Shown one piece after another: positions 9,508-18,034 of a DNA stretch of 64,000 bases; positions within the stretch are counted from its first letter, which is position 1; each line of letters starts with the position of its first letter. Source of the DNA: Companilactobacillus insicii (GTDB lineage Bacteria > Bacillota > Bacilli > Lactobacillales > Lactobacillaceae). The notes under the pieces are model-generated. The model worked only from the letters and a program-made list of their open reading frames with translations. It had not been told where the DNA came from and searched no databases. Location of the stretch: NCBI RefSeq assembly GCF_003946015.1, contig NZ_RHNU01000013.1, positions 1-64,000 on the forward strand, written 5' to 3'. The position numbers and the translations under genes are program-made.

Positions 9508-9548
9508 AGCATCATTAACCGTTATAACGGTTAATGATGCTTTATTTT
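9501..9548. terminator. Bidirectional terminator, perfect 48-base palindrome
   Basis: Positions 9501-9548 are one perfect palindrome, centred on GTTATAAC, with T runs at the plus-strand 3' side and A-rich bases at the other side. The stop codons of hepT (plus) and the small membrane gene (minus) both lie inside it. It should terminate both convergent genes. Confidence 0.85.
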
Positions 9549-9751
9549 TTTAATCTATTTTGCATTTTGTTGTAATTTTTCTTATAGATAGTTTTTCGAT
9601 TATATTTAAAAATTAGATAAGTTGCGACGAAGGACAAGATGCCTAGTGAAAATATATCTAATGATGGATTATCTGAATAAAGCATTCTGAACCAAATTAG
9701 GACAGCCGCAGCTATAATGAATGCAATAATATAATTTATCCACTTAAACAT
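9542..9751 (-). CDS. Small two-helix membrane protein
   Basis: Not recognised. 69 residues with two hydrophobic helices (about 5-24 and 34-50) and a strongly basic tail (YNRKTIYKKNYNKMQNRLKK), so the tail is probably cytosolic. ATG at 9751 is preferred because GGGGTG lies six bases upstream; a GTG three codons earlier is inside that ribosome site. It lies between hepT and the cyd operon, both linked to respiration, but no role can be assigned. Confidence 0.6.
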   Translation of the reverse strand: MFKWINYIIAFIIAAAVLIWFRMLYSDNPSLDIFSLGILSFVATYLIFKYNRKTIYKKNYNKMQNRLKK

Positions 9752-9834
9752 TTTGATCACCCCGATACTTTTTATTTTGAGAGATAGTACAACATTTGTT
9801 GTAGATTATCAAAGTATTAGGAGTATTTTTTTAT

Positions 9835-9862
9835 AAAAAAATAACGCCTGCTTAGGCGTTAT
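9835..9862 (-). terminator. Intrinsic terminator of the cydABDC operon
   Basis: Eight-pair stem (9841-9848 with 9855-9862), minus-strand U run following; located just past the cydC stop codon. Confidence 0.85.
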
Positions 9863-9866
9863 AAGT

Positions 9867-11606
9867 TTAGAGACCTTGGTCCATTTTGTATAGTTCCTTG
9901 AAGTGTTCATTTGTTTGATACAGTTCACTTGGAGAACCTTGCATCTCGATTTTTTCAGAGTTCATAAAGATTACATGATCTACATGATTAATGCCTTGTA
10001 GATGATGAGTAACCCATATAATAGTCTTGTCTTTTAGAACATCAAAAAATGTAGATAATAAATCATTTTCAGTTATTGGGTCTAATCCTACTGTAGGTTC
10101 ATCTAGTAAAACCACCGGGGCGTCTTGTAGAAGAATTCGAGCAAGAGCTAACCGTTCTTGTTCACCACCAGAGAAATTGGAACCATTTTCACCTACTAAT
10201 GTGTTGTACTTATCGGGCAATGACTCTACAAGATCTTTGAGACCAACTTTTTCTAGGGCGGATTTTACTTCAGAGTCACTTTTATTTTCATTACCTAATC
10301 GAACATTATTCATAATACTAGTATTGAAAAGGAATGGTTTTTGGTTTAAGACAGAAAATATTTGTTCACGGTGTACTTGTATTTCTTGGATGTCGTGACC
10401 ATTTACTTTGATACTCCCATTTTGTGGCTTCAAATCACCCAAAATCAATTGTAGAATCGTTGTTTTACCGATACCACTAGGCCCTAACAAGGCTATTTTT
10501 TGTCCCTTTTTAATTTCTTGTGAGAAATTCTTGATTAAGACTGGTGAGTCAGTATCGTACTCGAAATCGATATTTTTTATTTGAATATCCTTGAAATCAC
10601 TAGGATTAAGTTCAAATTGTTCTGGCAGATTATTTTCCACTGGTTTAAGAGTATTTAAACGAATGATTGAGTCACGATATTCAGGCCATTCTTCGTAACC
10701 TTGACTGACTGGAATAAAGGTCTCAGAAAGTGGGAATAGGCACAATACAACAGCTGAAACAAAATTTGCTTGTTCTTGCCCATTAGTCATGGTCAAGTTT
10801 GTAAAGATAATAAAGCAAATAGCAATTCCAGCAAAAATCAGTTGTAGGAATAAATCACGATTTCTGCGAAAAGATTTAGATTTATCTTTGGAAATGTTTA
10901 ATTCTGAAATATTCTTGGCAGATAAGTTTTTGAAGTCTTTTTGACGACCGGAAATGATCCAATCATCTGCTCCCAAAATATTATCTGTAAGATTAGTGTA
11001 TAGGTCGGCTTTAATTTGCTTTTGACGCTCACGTCTGGCACTTTCAATCGTTACAGATGCAAGTGGGACAATTAATACTTCGATTGCTAGTAATAAAAAG
11101 ACGAAGAATCCAAAAGCTGGATTGTAGAGACCAAGTACTAGTGAGCCGATGATAGCCAATAAGTATGAAATAACAGTTGGAAATACAGTTCTCAAATAAA
11201 GGTTTTGCAAGTGACTGATATCTTCTGATAGTAGTCCCATGATATCACCAGTTTTGTGATGTTCATTTAGGAATGCTGCATCACTTTCTAGTGTCGTGTA
11301 TAAACGAGTTCTTAGATTAGAGGTTACTCTTAGAACCCAATTATGACTCTTAAGTCTTTCGATATATTTGAATGTTGGACGACCAATACCAAAGGCACGT
11401 GTTAACAAAATAGGCACGTAAATTAGCAATATATTGACGGGGTGTGTAGCAGCCTTATCAATTGTGTAACCAGAAGTGAACATCAAAGCAGATGCACAGA
11501 TAGCTGTTATTAATCCTAATAGTAGAACTGTGATCAATAGACCTTTGTATTGTTTGATATATGGTTTGACCCAAGTATCGTGTTTAAAAGTTTTAAAGAA
11601 GTTCAT
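9867..11606 (-). CDS. cydC: Heterodimeric ABC exporter subunit CydC (thiol exporter, cytochrome bd assembly)
   Basis: Type I ABC half-transporter of 579 residues: six membrane helices (about 20-300), then an ATPase domain with Walker A GPSGIGKTT (near 373), signature FSGGEQERLALA (near 480) and Walker B VVLLDEP. The family-specific RAFGIGRPTFKYIERLKSH stretch near residue 70-88 marks CydC rather than CydD. CydDC exports cysteine/glutathione-type thiols and is needed for heme loading of cytochrome bd. It overlaps the cydD 3' end by 14 bases, indicating translational coupling. Last gene of the operon. Confidence 0.92.
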   Translation of the reverse strand: MNFFKTFKHDTWVKPYIKQYKGLLITVLLLGLITAICASALMFTSGYTIDKAATHPVNILLIYVPILLTRAFGIGRPTFKYIERLKSHNWVLRVTSNLRTRLYTTLESDAAFLNEHHKTGDIMGLLSEDISHLQNLYLRTVFPTVISYLLAIIGSLVLGLYNPAFGFFVFLLLAIEVLIVPLASVTIESARRERQKQIKADLYTNLTDNILGADDWIISGRQKDFKNLSAKNISELNISKDKSKSFRRNRDLFLQLIFAGIAICFIIFTNLTMTNGQEQANFVSAVVLCLFPLSETFIPVSQGYEEWPEYRDSIIRLNTLKPVENNLPEQFELNPSDFKDIQIKNIDFEYDTDSPVLIKNFSQEIKKGQKIALLGPSGIGKTTILQLILGDLKPQNGSIKVNGHDIQEIQVHREQIFSVLNQKPFLFNTSIMNNVRLGNENKSDSEVKSALEKVGLKDLVESLPDKYNTLVGENGSNFSGGEQERLALARILLQDAPVVLLDEPTVGLDPITENDLLSTFFDVLKDKTIIWVTHHLQGINHVDHVIFMNSEKIEMQGSPSELYQTNEHFKELYKMDQGL

Positions 11607-13338
11607 TTTGATTACCTCGCATATTAGAAATTAATTGTTTATATGCACCGTTATGGTTAGAAAGCTCTTCTGGTGTACCTTGTTCAGCAATTTGACCATT
11701 ATTCATAACGATGACGTAATCCATTTCTTTTATCCAATGTAATCTATGAGTTGCAAATATTACAAGATGATCTTTAAATAATTCCTTCATAGGAGCCTTC
11801 AAAGCATATTCGGTTTCGATATCCAAATGAGCTGTAGGTTCATCGAATATCAAAATATGACGGTCATTGGCCAAAAATGCTCTAGCCAACATGATACGTT
11901 GTTGCTGACCACCGGATATACCACGTCCACCTTCTCCAATTATCGTTTGATAACCGAGTGATAAACTACTGATGAATTCCGTTAAACCAGCCTTATCAGC
12001 TGCAGATTCGATTTGCTTTTCAGTAGACTGAGGTGCATAGAAGGCAATATTGTCGGCAATTGTTCCGGCAAATAAATATGGTGATTGCGGTAGAAATGTC
12101 AATTCATCTTGCCAAGCTCTTTGTTTAAAATGATTTAAATTTTTACCGTTGACCGTTATAACGCCTGAGTCAGGAGTTAAAAATCCTCCTAACGCACGAA
12201 TTAAGGTTGTCTTACCGGAACCAGATTTCCCAATAACACCGATTTTTGTATAGCCAGATAATTTTAATTTATCAATATCTAAACTAGAATCAGCATTACT
12301 TTGATCACGAGTGTAATTGAAGACTAGATTTTTAACATCTACTTCGGAATTTTTATCCCAAGTGAAGTTATCTAAGTTGTCATCTTCTGCAGTATCGTTG
12401 TACTCTAAAATTTTGAAAATGGCATTGAGTGCATTTTTACCATTTAGAGTTGCGTGATAATCACTGGAGAAATCACGCAATGGTAGGAAGTATTCTGGCG
12501 CTAATATTAAAGTTACTAGGGCAGGGAATAATGGAAAACTATTATTTATTAGTCCCAGTCCCAAGAATACGGCTAGAATGGCAATTCCTAGCGTTGTGAG
12601 CCAATCTAATGCAAAGGTCGATAGAATAGCAATGCGCAAAGTATTCATTGTACGTCGGCGATATTCGTCACTGACAGTGTAAATGTTTTTTGCATAACGT
12701 TTACTTAATCCAAGCATTTTAAGTGTTGGTAATCCACGTAATGCGTCTAAAAAGTGATTAGACAGTATCGTGTATTGATGATATTGTGCATCAGCTTTTG
12801 ATTGAGCTGCTAATCCTAGAATAATCATGAATAAAATTACTAACGGTACGATAACTGTTAACGTAATACCTGATGCAAGATTTTGCATGTAAATATAGAC
12901 CAGTAGTACTGGTGGAATAATTGACATGTTCATCAGTTTTGTAAATATTAGTTTGAAATAATTCTCAATTAAATCTATCCCGTCTAATGAGGAGGTTACT
13001 AAATTACCAGTACCTTCTGCTGAAATCATAGCAGGTCCCGATGTATATACTTTGTCTAACAAGCGGGCACGCACTTCTTCTGAAGTGTTTTCTGCATAAT
13101 TCTCGACGATTTTATTGTTTACCCAATTGAAACAATGACGCAAAATAAAGGCTACTGCGAAGAACGTCATTGGTTGGATAATAGTTTGTAGTGATTTTTG
13201 CTCCCACGAATTTACTAATGCTTCTGCTAAAAACTTACCTTGGAATAATATAGCAAATGCTTGCAAGAGGGTTAGTCCTGCAAGCATTATGAATAGTTTC
13301 TTTGTTCCTGGTAAGCTGAATAACCGCTTATCAATCAT
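11593..13338 (-). CDS. cydD: Heterodimeric ABC exporter subunit CydD
   Basis: Half-transporter of 581 residues paired with CydC. Six membrane helices are followed by an ATPase domain with Walker A GKSGSGKTT, signature ISGGQQQRIMLA and Walker B ILIFDEP. The N-terminus (LLQAFAILFQGKFLAEAL) is CydD-like. I chose ATG 13338, two bases after the cydB stop and with a weak GGTGA about 11 bases upstream; the open frame runs 21 codons further upstream inside cydB but with no support. In B. subtilis-style naming this gene position is called cydC. Confidence 0.9.
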   Translation of the reverse strand: MIDKRLFSLPGTKKLFIMLAGLTLLQAFAILFQGKFLAEALVNSWEQKSLQTIIQPMTFFAVAFILRHCFNWVNNKIVENYAENTSEEVRARLLDKVYTSGPAMISAEGTGNLVTSSLDGIDLIENYFKLIFTKLMNMSIIPPVLLVYIYMQNLASGITLTVIVPLVILFMIILGLAAQSKADAQYHQYTILSNHFLDALRGLPTLKMLGLSKRYAKNIYTVSDEYRRRTMNTLRIAILSTFALDWLTTLGIAILAVFLGLGLINNSFPLFPALVTLILAPEYFLPLRDFSSDYHATLNGKNALNAIFKILEYNDTAEDDNLDNFTWDKNSEVDVKNLVFNYTRDQSNADSSLDIDKLKLSGYTKIGVIGKSGSGKTTLIRALGGFLTPDSGVITVNGKNLNHFKQRAWQDELTFLPQSPYLFAGTIADNIAFYAPQSTEKQIESAADKAGLTEFISSLSLGYQTIIGEGGRGISGGQQQRIMLARAFLANDRHILIFDEPTAHLDIETEYALKAPMKELFKDHLVIFATHRLHWIKEMDYVIVMNNGQIAEQGTPEELSNHNGAYKQLISNMRGNQNELL

Positions 13339-13340
13339 TT

Positions 13341-14354
13341 TTAATATTTCACCGTGTTTTCTTTTGGATTTATTCTCTTTGTGAAGAGTGTGTATGACCA
13401 AATGAAGTAGATAGCTACAATTGGTACCAATACAGCGGCAACAATTGTCATAATTGTTAATGTGTATTGTGAATTTGCAGCATCTTTGATCAAGATACTG
13501 TGTGCAGGGTTCGTAGCAATCATAACACGTGGGAATAATCCGTTAAAGAGTAGGACGATAACCATGCTGAGGGACAAACCACTTCCAGCAAAGCTCCAAC
13601 CCTCTCTGTCTTTCAACACTCCGTAGTAGCCAAGAAGTGAGAAGAGAACAATTAGTAATGTAATTACTAATGATGAACCAAATCTCTTAGTAAAGAAGTC
13701 TGTTTGGAAGAATACCAATACTGCAAAGACTACTTCACCTGCAAAAAGAATTGGATAAAGAATTTGGTTAAGTTTTCTAGCACGGTCACGAAGTGGTCCT
13801 TCGATTCTTAATCTGATGAAGTTTAATCCGTGAACTAATGATAGAAGTGTACCAGCTACTCCTCCGACAACTGATAACAAGTTAACAACGTCGAAGAATT
13901 TAGGGAATGCATCACCATTAGCGTTCATAGGAATACCTTGAACCATACTCAAGAGCATCATACATAGCAAGAATGGAGCCAGGAAGCTTCCTAGGAAGAA
14001 AGCCCACATCCAAATATTCTTGCCAGTTTGTGTTTCAGCATGTTTAACGAACTCGAATGAAACACCACGAATGATTAAGCCAACTAGAACTAGTAATAGA
14101 ACAATGTAATAACCTGAGAATAATGAAGCGTACATAAGTGGTAACGATGCGAACATTGCACCACCAGCAGTAACTAACCATGTTTCGTTTCCATCCCAGT
14201 GAGGTCCGATAGAAGTCATAAGAGCTAGACGTTCATCAAAATCTTTAGCTAGAAAACGAGTTGACATACCTACACCGAAGTCGAATCCTTCAAGAAATAG
14301 GAATATCGCGAATAGAAGTCCAATTAATATAAACCATAAATTAGCGAGTGTCAT
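13341..14354 (-). CDS. cydB: Cytochrome bd ubiquinol/menaquinol oxidase subunit II
   Basis: 337 residues with about eight or nine membrane helices, starting LANLWFILIGLLFAIFLFLEGFDFG, the conserved N-terminus of CydB, and containing GPHWDGNETWLV. It supports the heme-binding subunit I in reducing O2 to water with quinol electrons. ATG overlaps the cydA stop by four bases (ATGA type), typical of a coupled operon. Confidence 0.96.
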   Translation of the reverse strand: MTLANLWFILIGLLFAIFLFLEGFDFGVGMSTRFLAKDFDERLALMTSIGPHWDGNETWLVTAGGAMFASLPLMYASLFSGYYIVLLLVLVGLIIRGVSFEFVKHAETQTGKNIWMWAFFLGSFLAPFLLCMMLLSMVQGIPMNANGDAFPKFFDVVNLLSVVGGVAGTLLSLVHGLNFIRLRIEGPLRDRARKLNQILYPILFAGEVVFAVLVFFQTDFFTKRFGSSLVITLLIVLFSLLGYYGVLKDREGWSFAGSGLSLSMVIVLLFNGLFPRVMIATNPAHSILIKDAANSQYTLTIMTIVAAVLVPIVAIYFIWSYTLFTKRINPKENTVKY

Positions 14355-15793
14355 TTTACAAAGGCCTCCTTTGCAAATGGATCAACATTTTGTTTTGAGT
14401 CTTCCATTTCATAATAAGGTCCGTGATGAAGTGTCTTTCTACTGTACCAAACCATTACACCACCAAGTAGTGTGAATAGTAAGAAGTAGAGAATATTACT
14501 GAATAATAGACTACCAACGGTTGATGTTGGTGATACGGCATCAGCAATAGTGAACAGTCCATAAACGATCCATGGGTAACGACCGAATTCTGTAACGAAC
14601 CAACCTGCTGAATTACCAATGAATGGAATCCAAATTGCTAGTCCAACAATAACCATGAACCATTTCTTATTTTCAATAGTATCTTTCTTCTTACGTGACC
14701 AAATAACTCCGAAGATTGCAATCAACATAATTAATAGATCGATACCAGTCATTACTCTGAAACTCCAGAATAATGTCTTAGGTGGAACATAGTAATCCAT
14801 ATCTTTACCGAATTGCTTATCATACTTAGCATGTAGTTCCTTGTTCAAAGTATCCATACCTTTTACAGAACCACTAGTCTTGTGATATGCAAGCAAACTC
14901 AATAATTTTGGAATTTCAATTTGATTAGATGCTTTGTGGTTCTTATCATCAATTGTTTCAACTACAGTCCATGGAGCTGGATCTTTTGTATCTTTGTAAA
15001 TACCTTCAGTAGCAGCAAATTTCATAGGTTGATCTTTGATAATTTGTTGTGTCTGAAGATCACCTGCGCCGGCTGATAAAATAGCAAAAATTAAACTTAC
15101 CCAAAGGCCGAAACGTAGAGAAGTCTTGAAGAAGTGATTCTCATTCTTCTTCTTACGTAATAATCCCCAAGCACTCATACCTGCAATAACGGTACCTGCA
15201 GTTAGAATAGCGGCTAGGATAACGTGTGGAAATACCTTCCACAATTGTGGGTTAGCAATAACAGCACCAAAATCAGTCAATTGAATACGACCAGTAGCGT
15301 TGTTAATCTTGAATCCTGTAGGATGTTGCATGAAACTGTTGGCAGCTAAAATCCAAATAGCAGATAACATAGTACCAATAGCAGTCATCCAAATCATGAA
15401 TGCATGAACACCTGGTTTGAATCTATCCCAAGTGAACATCCAAATCCCGATGAAGACAGATTCGATGAAGAATGCCAGTAAGGCTTCAATAGCTAGTGGA
15501 GCACCGAATACATCACCCATAAATCGTGAGTATTCAGACCAGTTCATACCAAACTGGAATTCTTGAATAATACCAGTAACAATACCAACAGCAAAACTCA
15601 GAAGAAAAATCTTTCCCCAGAACTTTGCCATATCAAGATATACTTTGTCTTTTTTAACTGCGTAGATAGTTTCCATGACAGCAACTAAAACACCCATTCC
15701 GATAGAGAAGGGAACAAAGAAGAAATGGAAAACAGTTGTCATAGCGAACTGAAAACGAGCTAAAGAGACAATACTTAAACCAATACCTAACAT
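14351..15793 (-). CDS. cydA: Cytochrome bd oxidase subunit I
   Basis: 480-residue heme protein, about nine membrane helices. The N-terminal QFAMTTVFHFFFVPFSIG segment holds the heme b595 ligand position (His23 here), and the GRYPW motif near residue 405 is conserved in all CydA proteins. AAGGAGG lies eight bases before the ATG. First gene of cydA-cydB-cydD-cydC, transcribed from a sigma-A-like promoter at 15846-15874. Heme is required; no heme biosynthesis genes are in the window. Confidence 0.96.
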   Translation of the reverse strand: MLGIGLSIVSLARFQFAMTTVFHFFFVPFSIGMGVLVAVMETIYAVKKDKVYLDMAKFWGKIFLLSFAVGIVTGIIQEFQFGMNWSEYSRFMGDVFGAPLAIEALLAFFIESVFIGIWMFTWDRFKPGVHAFMIWMTAIGTMLSAIWILAANSFMQHPTGFKINNATGRIQLTDFGAVIANPQLWKVFPHVILAAILTAGTVIAGMSAWGLLRKKKNENHFFKTSLRFGLWVSLIFAILSAGAGDLQTQQIIKDQPMKFAATEGIYKDTKDPAPWTVVETIDDKNHKASNQIEIPKLLSLLAYHKTSGSVKGMDTLNKELHAKYDKQFGKDMDYYVPPKTLFWSFRVMTGIDLLIMLIAIFGVIWSRKKKDTIENKKWFMVIVGLAIWIPFIGNSAGWFVTEFGRYPWIVYGLFTIADAVSPTSTVGSLLFSNILYFLLFTLLGGVMVWYSRKTLHHGPYYEMEDSKQNVDPFAKEAFVK

Positions 15794-15845
15794 GGTAATA
15801 GCCTCCTTAAAAACAATATTTATACTCCCTTATTTATACACATTT

Positions 15846-15874
15846 ATCATATGATTACTTAGTGAAATAATCAA
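15846..15874 (-). promoter_or_regulatory. cydA promoter with internal inverted repeat
   Basis: Minus-strand -35 TTGATT and -10 TATGAT are separated by exactly 17 bases. The spacer is covered by an inverted repeat TGATTA-N10-TAATCA (15852-15873), placed where a repressor would block RNA polymerase. Redox (Rex) or CcpA control of cyd is known in Gram-positives, but this repeat is not a clear match to either consensus. Confidence 0.55.
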
Positions 15875-15897
15875 CAATAAGCCCTTACAAATTTTAT

Positions 15898-15933
15898 AAA
15901 AAAAGATCTAAGTCAAGAAAATTGACTTAGATC
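15898..15933. terminator. Intrinsic terminator after the Q/N-rich gene
   Basis: Perfect 11-base-pair stem (15905-15915 with 15923-15933) with A run on the left and T run on the right, so it can work in both directions. It ends the minus-strand Q/N-rich gene and shields cydA. Confidence 0.85.
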
Positions 15934-15948
15934 ATAAATTTTTTTGTT

Positions 15949-16461
15949 TTATCTACGACTACGACTCTGTGATGAGTCATAATTTGGAAATCCATAAGAA
16001 CCATTTGATCCATAGTTATTGTTTGGATACTGATTAGATTGAGGATTTTGTGGCTGATTATTAAATTGGTTATTATTCATTTGGTTGTTTTGATTTGGCA
16101 TTCCAAATTGATTATTTTGGTTATTTCCATTAAGTTGATTTCCACTAAATTGTCCATTGTTATTAGGCATTGGATAATTTGTCTGTTGACTTTGTTGCGG
16201 AAATTGTTGTTGATTAGAAACTTGATGGTTCATGTTATTGCGAGGGTTAAATTGGCCTGATGGTAATTGACGTTGATTTTGCGTAGAACCTTGTTGCATT
16301 GGATTTTGTCCATACTGGTTCTGCGCTTGATTCATACCATTCATTTGATTATTGAATTGTTTATTGTTTTGACGATTGAATTGATTATTTGCTTGTCCCT
16401 GTCTCATACCATATTGATTGTTTTGAGGTGCAGGTTGATATGGTTGGGGTTGGTAACCCTG
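15949..16461 (-). pseudogene. 3' part of Q/N-rich membrane protein gene, cut off by an in-frame TAG
   Basis: This stretch continues the upstream reading frame (16465-17052) directly after a single TAG at 16462-16464, with no frame change: it opens with QGYQPQPYQ and runs 170 codons to a TAA before the terminator. Composition is the same as the end of the upstream part, dominated by Asn, Gln, Pro, Gly and Met. An internal ATG at 16407 could give a 152-residue protein, but no ribosome site precedes it. I read this as one gene of about 367 codons broken by a CAG-to-TAG change, or read through. Confidence 0.6.
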
Positions 16462-17052
16462 CTAGCCGTTAAATTGGTTATTAGGCATATATGAATTTTG
16501 TTGATTAGGAAATTGTTGCTGATTGTATTGTGGTTGTCCTTGCATTTGGTTCATAGGTTGTTGGAACTGACCTTGTTGACCAAATTGTTGATTTTGTTGA
16601 GGATAACCATTTTGTTGTTGTTCAAAACCATTATTACCGTATTCATTATTGTAATTATTGCCTTGCTCTTCATCTTCTGCTGGAGCAGGATTCATAATTA
16701 AGTCAACGATACTAATTATTAGAACAATGGCTCCAATAACGATACCGACCCACGACCAAATAATCAAAAACTTAGTATCAGGTAAATTGGAATTAAATAA
16801 TCCCATTAATCCACCCAAAATTAAAATAACGAAACTTACAATATCTGGAACAATGCTGTAAGTCCGATTCGTCAAAATATAAATAGCTGCTGCAATAATG
16901 TAGGTGATGGCCAACAAAATTCCCGCCGCTCCACCAATTGCACCAGTACCGACCAAAGCGGCAATGAAGTTTTCAAAGCCAGATTTGATCATCAAAATGA
17001 TTGATAGAATTAATAATAATGTTCCGGCAGAAATTTTTGTGATTCTTACCAT
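16462..17052 (-). CDS. Membrane protein with Q/N-rich tail (5' part of interrupted gene)
   Basis: 196 residues. Residues 1-125 hold four hydrophobic helices; from about 135 an acidic linker (PAPAEDEEQ) leads into a disordered tail rich in Gln, Asn, Gly and Pro, in the cytosol if the helix count is right. GGAGGG lies eight bases before ATG 17052, which is preferred over an ATG seven codons upstream. The frame stops at TAG 16462-16464 and would continue for another 170 codons of the same composition. Membrane proteins of this general plan are common in lactobacilli but I know no function. Lies downstream of the ThiD/PdxK-type gene, 35 bases apart. Confidence 0.7.
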   Translation of the reverse strand: MVRITKISAGTLLLILSIILMIKSGFENFIAALVGTGAIGGAAGILLAITYIIAAAIYILTNRTYSIVPDIVSFVILILGGLMGLFNSNLPDTKFLIIWSWVGIVIGAIVLIISIVDLIMNPAPAEDEEQGNNYNNEYGNNGFEQQQNGYPQQNQQFGQQGQFQQPMNQMQGQPQYNQQQFPNQQNSYMPNNQFNG

Positions 17053-17087
17053 GAGTTTAACCCTCCGATTCATTTAGTGCTTAACTC

Positions 17088-17897
17088 TTATTTTACCTCA
17101 TCCTTGACAAAATGGTTAATAGGTCCGTATTTATGTCCAACATCGATTTCGTTCTTAATAGCATGATATGTAAATGTTTTAGCAGTTCTGATAGCATCTT
17201 CAAGACTTGCACCTTTGGCTACTTCAGAAACGATACATGAAGACAATGTATCTCCAGTACCATTAACGTGTTCAGTTTTAACATATGGTTCTGAAATCCA
17301 GAATGACTGTCCATCTTCAAGGAGAACATAATCCTCAACGTAATCAAGAGAGTCGTCGGCGTGCTCACCCTTGATCATGATGTTCTTAGGTCCGAGATCA
17401 CGAAGCTTGTGTGCCGCTTCTACGATATCCTCTTTTGAATTGAGATCCATACCTGAAAGTTTTTGTGCTTCGTAGAAGTTTGGTGTAATTAAGTCCGCCA
17501 ATGGGAACAATTCGTCGATCAATGTTTGATAGGCTTCAGCTTCTAACAACATTGCACCGTGTTTAGTGATAATAACTGGATCTAATACAAATGTACCAAA
17601 TGGCTTATCTTTAATCTCTTCAGCCACTGTATGAATAATTTCGGAATCAGAAAGCATACCTGTTTTGAATGCTGAAACTTCAAAGTCATCCTTGATGTCT
17701 TTGATTTGACTCTTAATAAAACTTGAAGGCATATTGATACTATCGTGGATGCCGTATGAATTACCGGCAACCGCAGCAGTTAAAACGGACATACCATAAA
17801 CACCGCGTGCCATGAAAGTCTTAAGATCAGCTTGTGCTCCGGCACTACCATCAGAGTCAGAACCAGCTATAGTTAATACTTGAATAAATTCGTTCAT
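17088..17897 (-). CDS. ThiD/PdxK-type kinase (hydroxymethylpyrimidine or pyridoxal kinase)
   Basis: Ribokinase-superfamily vitamin kinase of 269 residues. The N-terminal LTIAGSDSDGSAGAQADLKT matches the ThiD signature, and HVNGTGDTLSSCI near residue 220 holds the anion hole and catalytic Asp. Substrates could be hydroxymethylpyrimidine (phosphate), for thiamine, or pyridoxine/pyridoxal, since Gram-positive ThiD-like proteins include true pyridoxal kinases. No thiamine genes or TPP riboswitch are nearby, which makes the B6 role the better guess. ATG 17897 was chosen because AGGTGGGTGAG lies just upstream. Confidence 0.85.
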   Translation of the reverse strand: MNEFIQVLTIAGSDSDGSAGAQADLKTFMARGVYGMSVLTAAVAGNSYGIHDSINMPSSFIKSQIKDIKDDFEVSAFKTGMLSDSEIIHTVAEEIKDKPFGTFVLDPVIITKHGAMLLEAEAYQTLIDELFPLADLITPNFYEAQKLSGMDLNSKEDIVEAAHKLRDLGPKNIMIKGEHADDSLDYVEDYVLLEDGQSFWISEPYVKTEHVNGTGDTLSSCIVSEVAKGASLEDAIRTAKTFTYHAIKNEIDVGHKYGPINHFVKDEVK

Positions 17898-17981
17898 AAT
17901 CTCACCCACCTAGTTTTTTAATAATTTTAACCTTTATCTTAACAGTTAAGTAAAAAAAGTGATATTGATTTGAAAATTTTC

Positions 17982-18012
17982 TTGAGGTTTACGTTGCGTC
18001 ATACTTTATACT
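17982..18012 (+). promoter_or_regulatory. MerR-type promoter with 19-bp spacer
   Basis: -35 TTGAGG and -10 TATACT are separated by exactly 19 bases, and the spacer carries an ACGTTGCGT dyad-like centre. The overlong spacer is the hallmark of promoters that MerR proteins activate by untwisting DNA. It points at the MerR gene itself, so autoactivation is likely. Confidence 0.7.
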
Positions 18013-18034
18013 TCATTTTGTTGGAGGAGAAAAC

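Noticed and set aside
16039-16861. Several long plus-strand open frames opposite the Q/N-rich gene
   Set aside because: They are antisense shadows of the biased CAA/AAT codons; their products are unnaturally Leu/Ile-rich repeats and lack ribosome sites.
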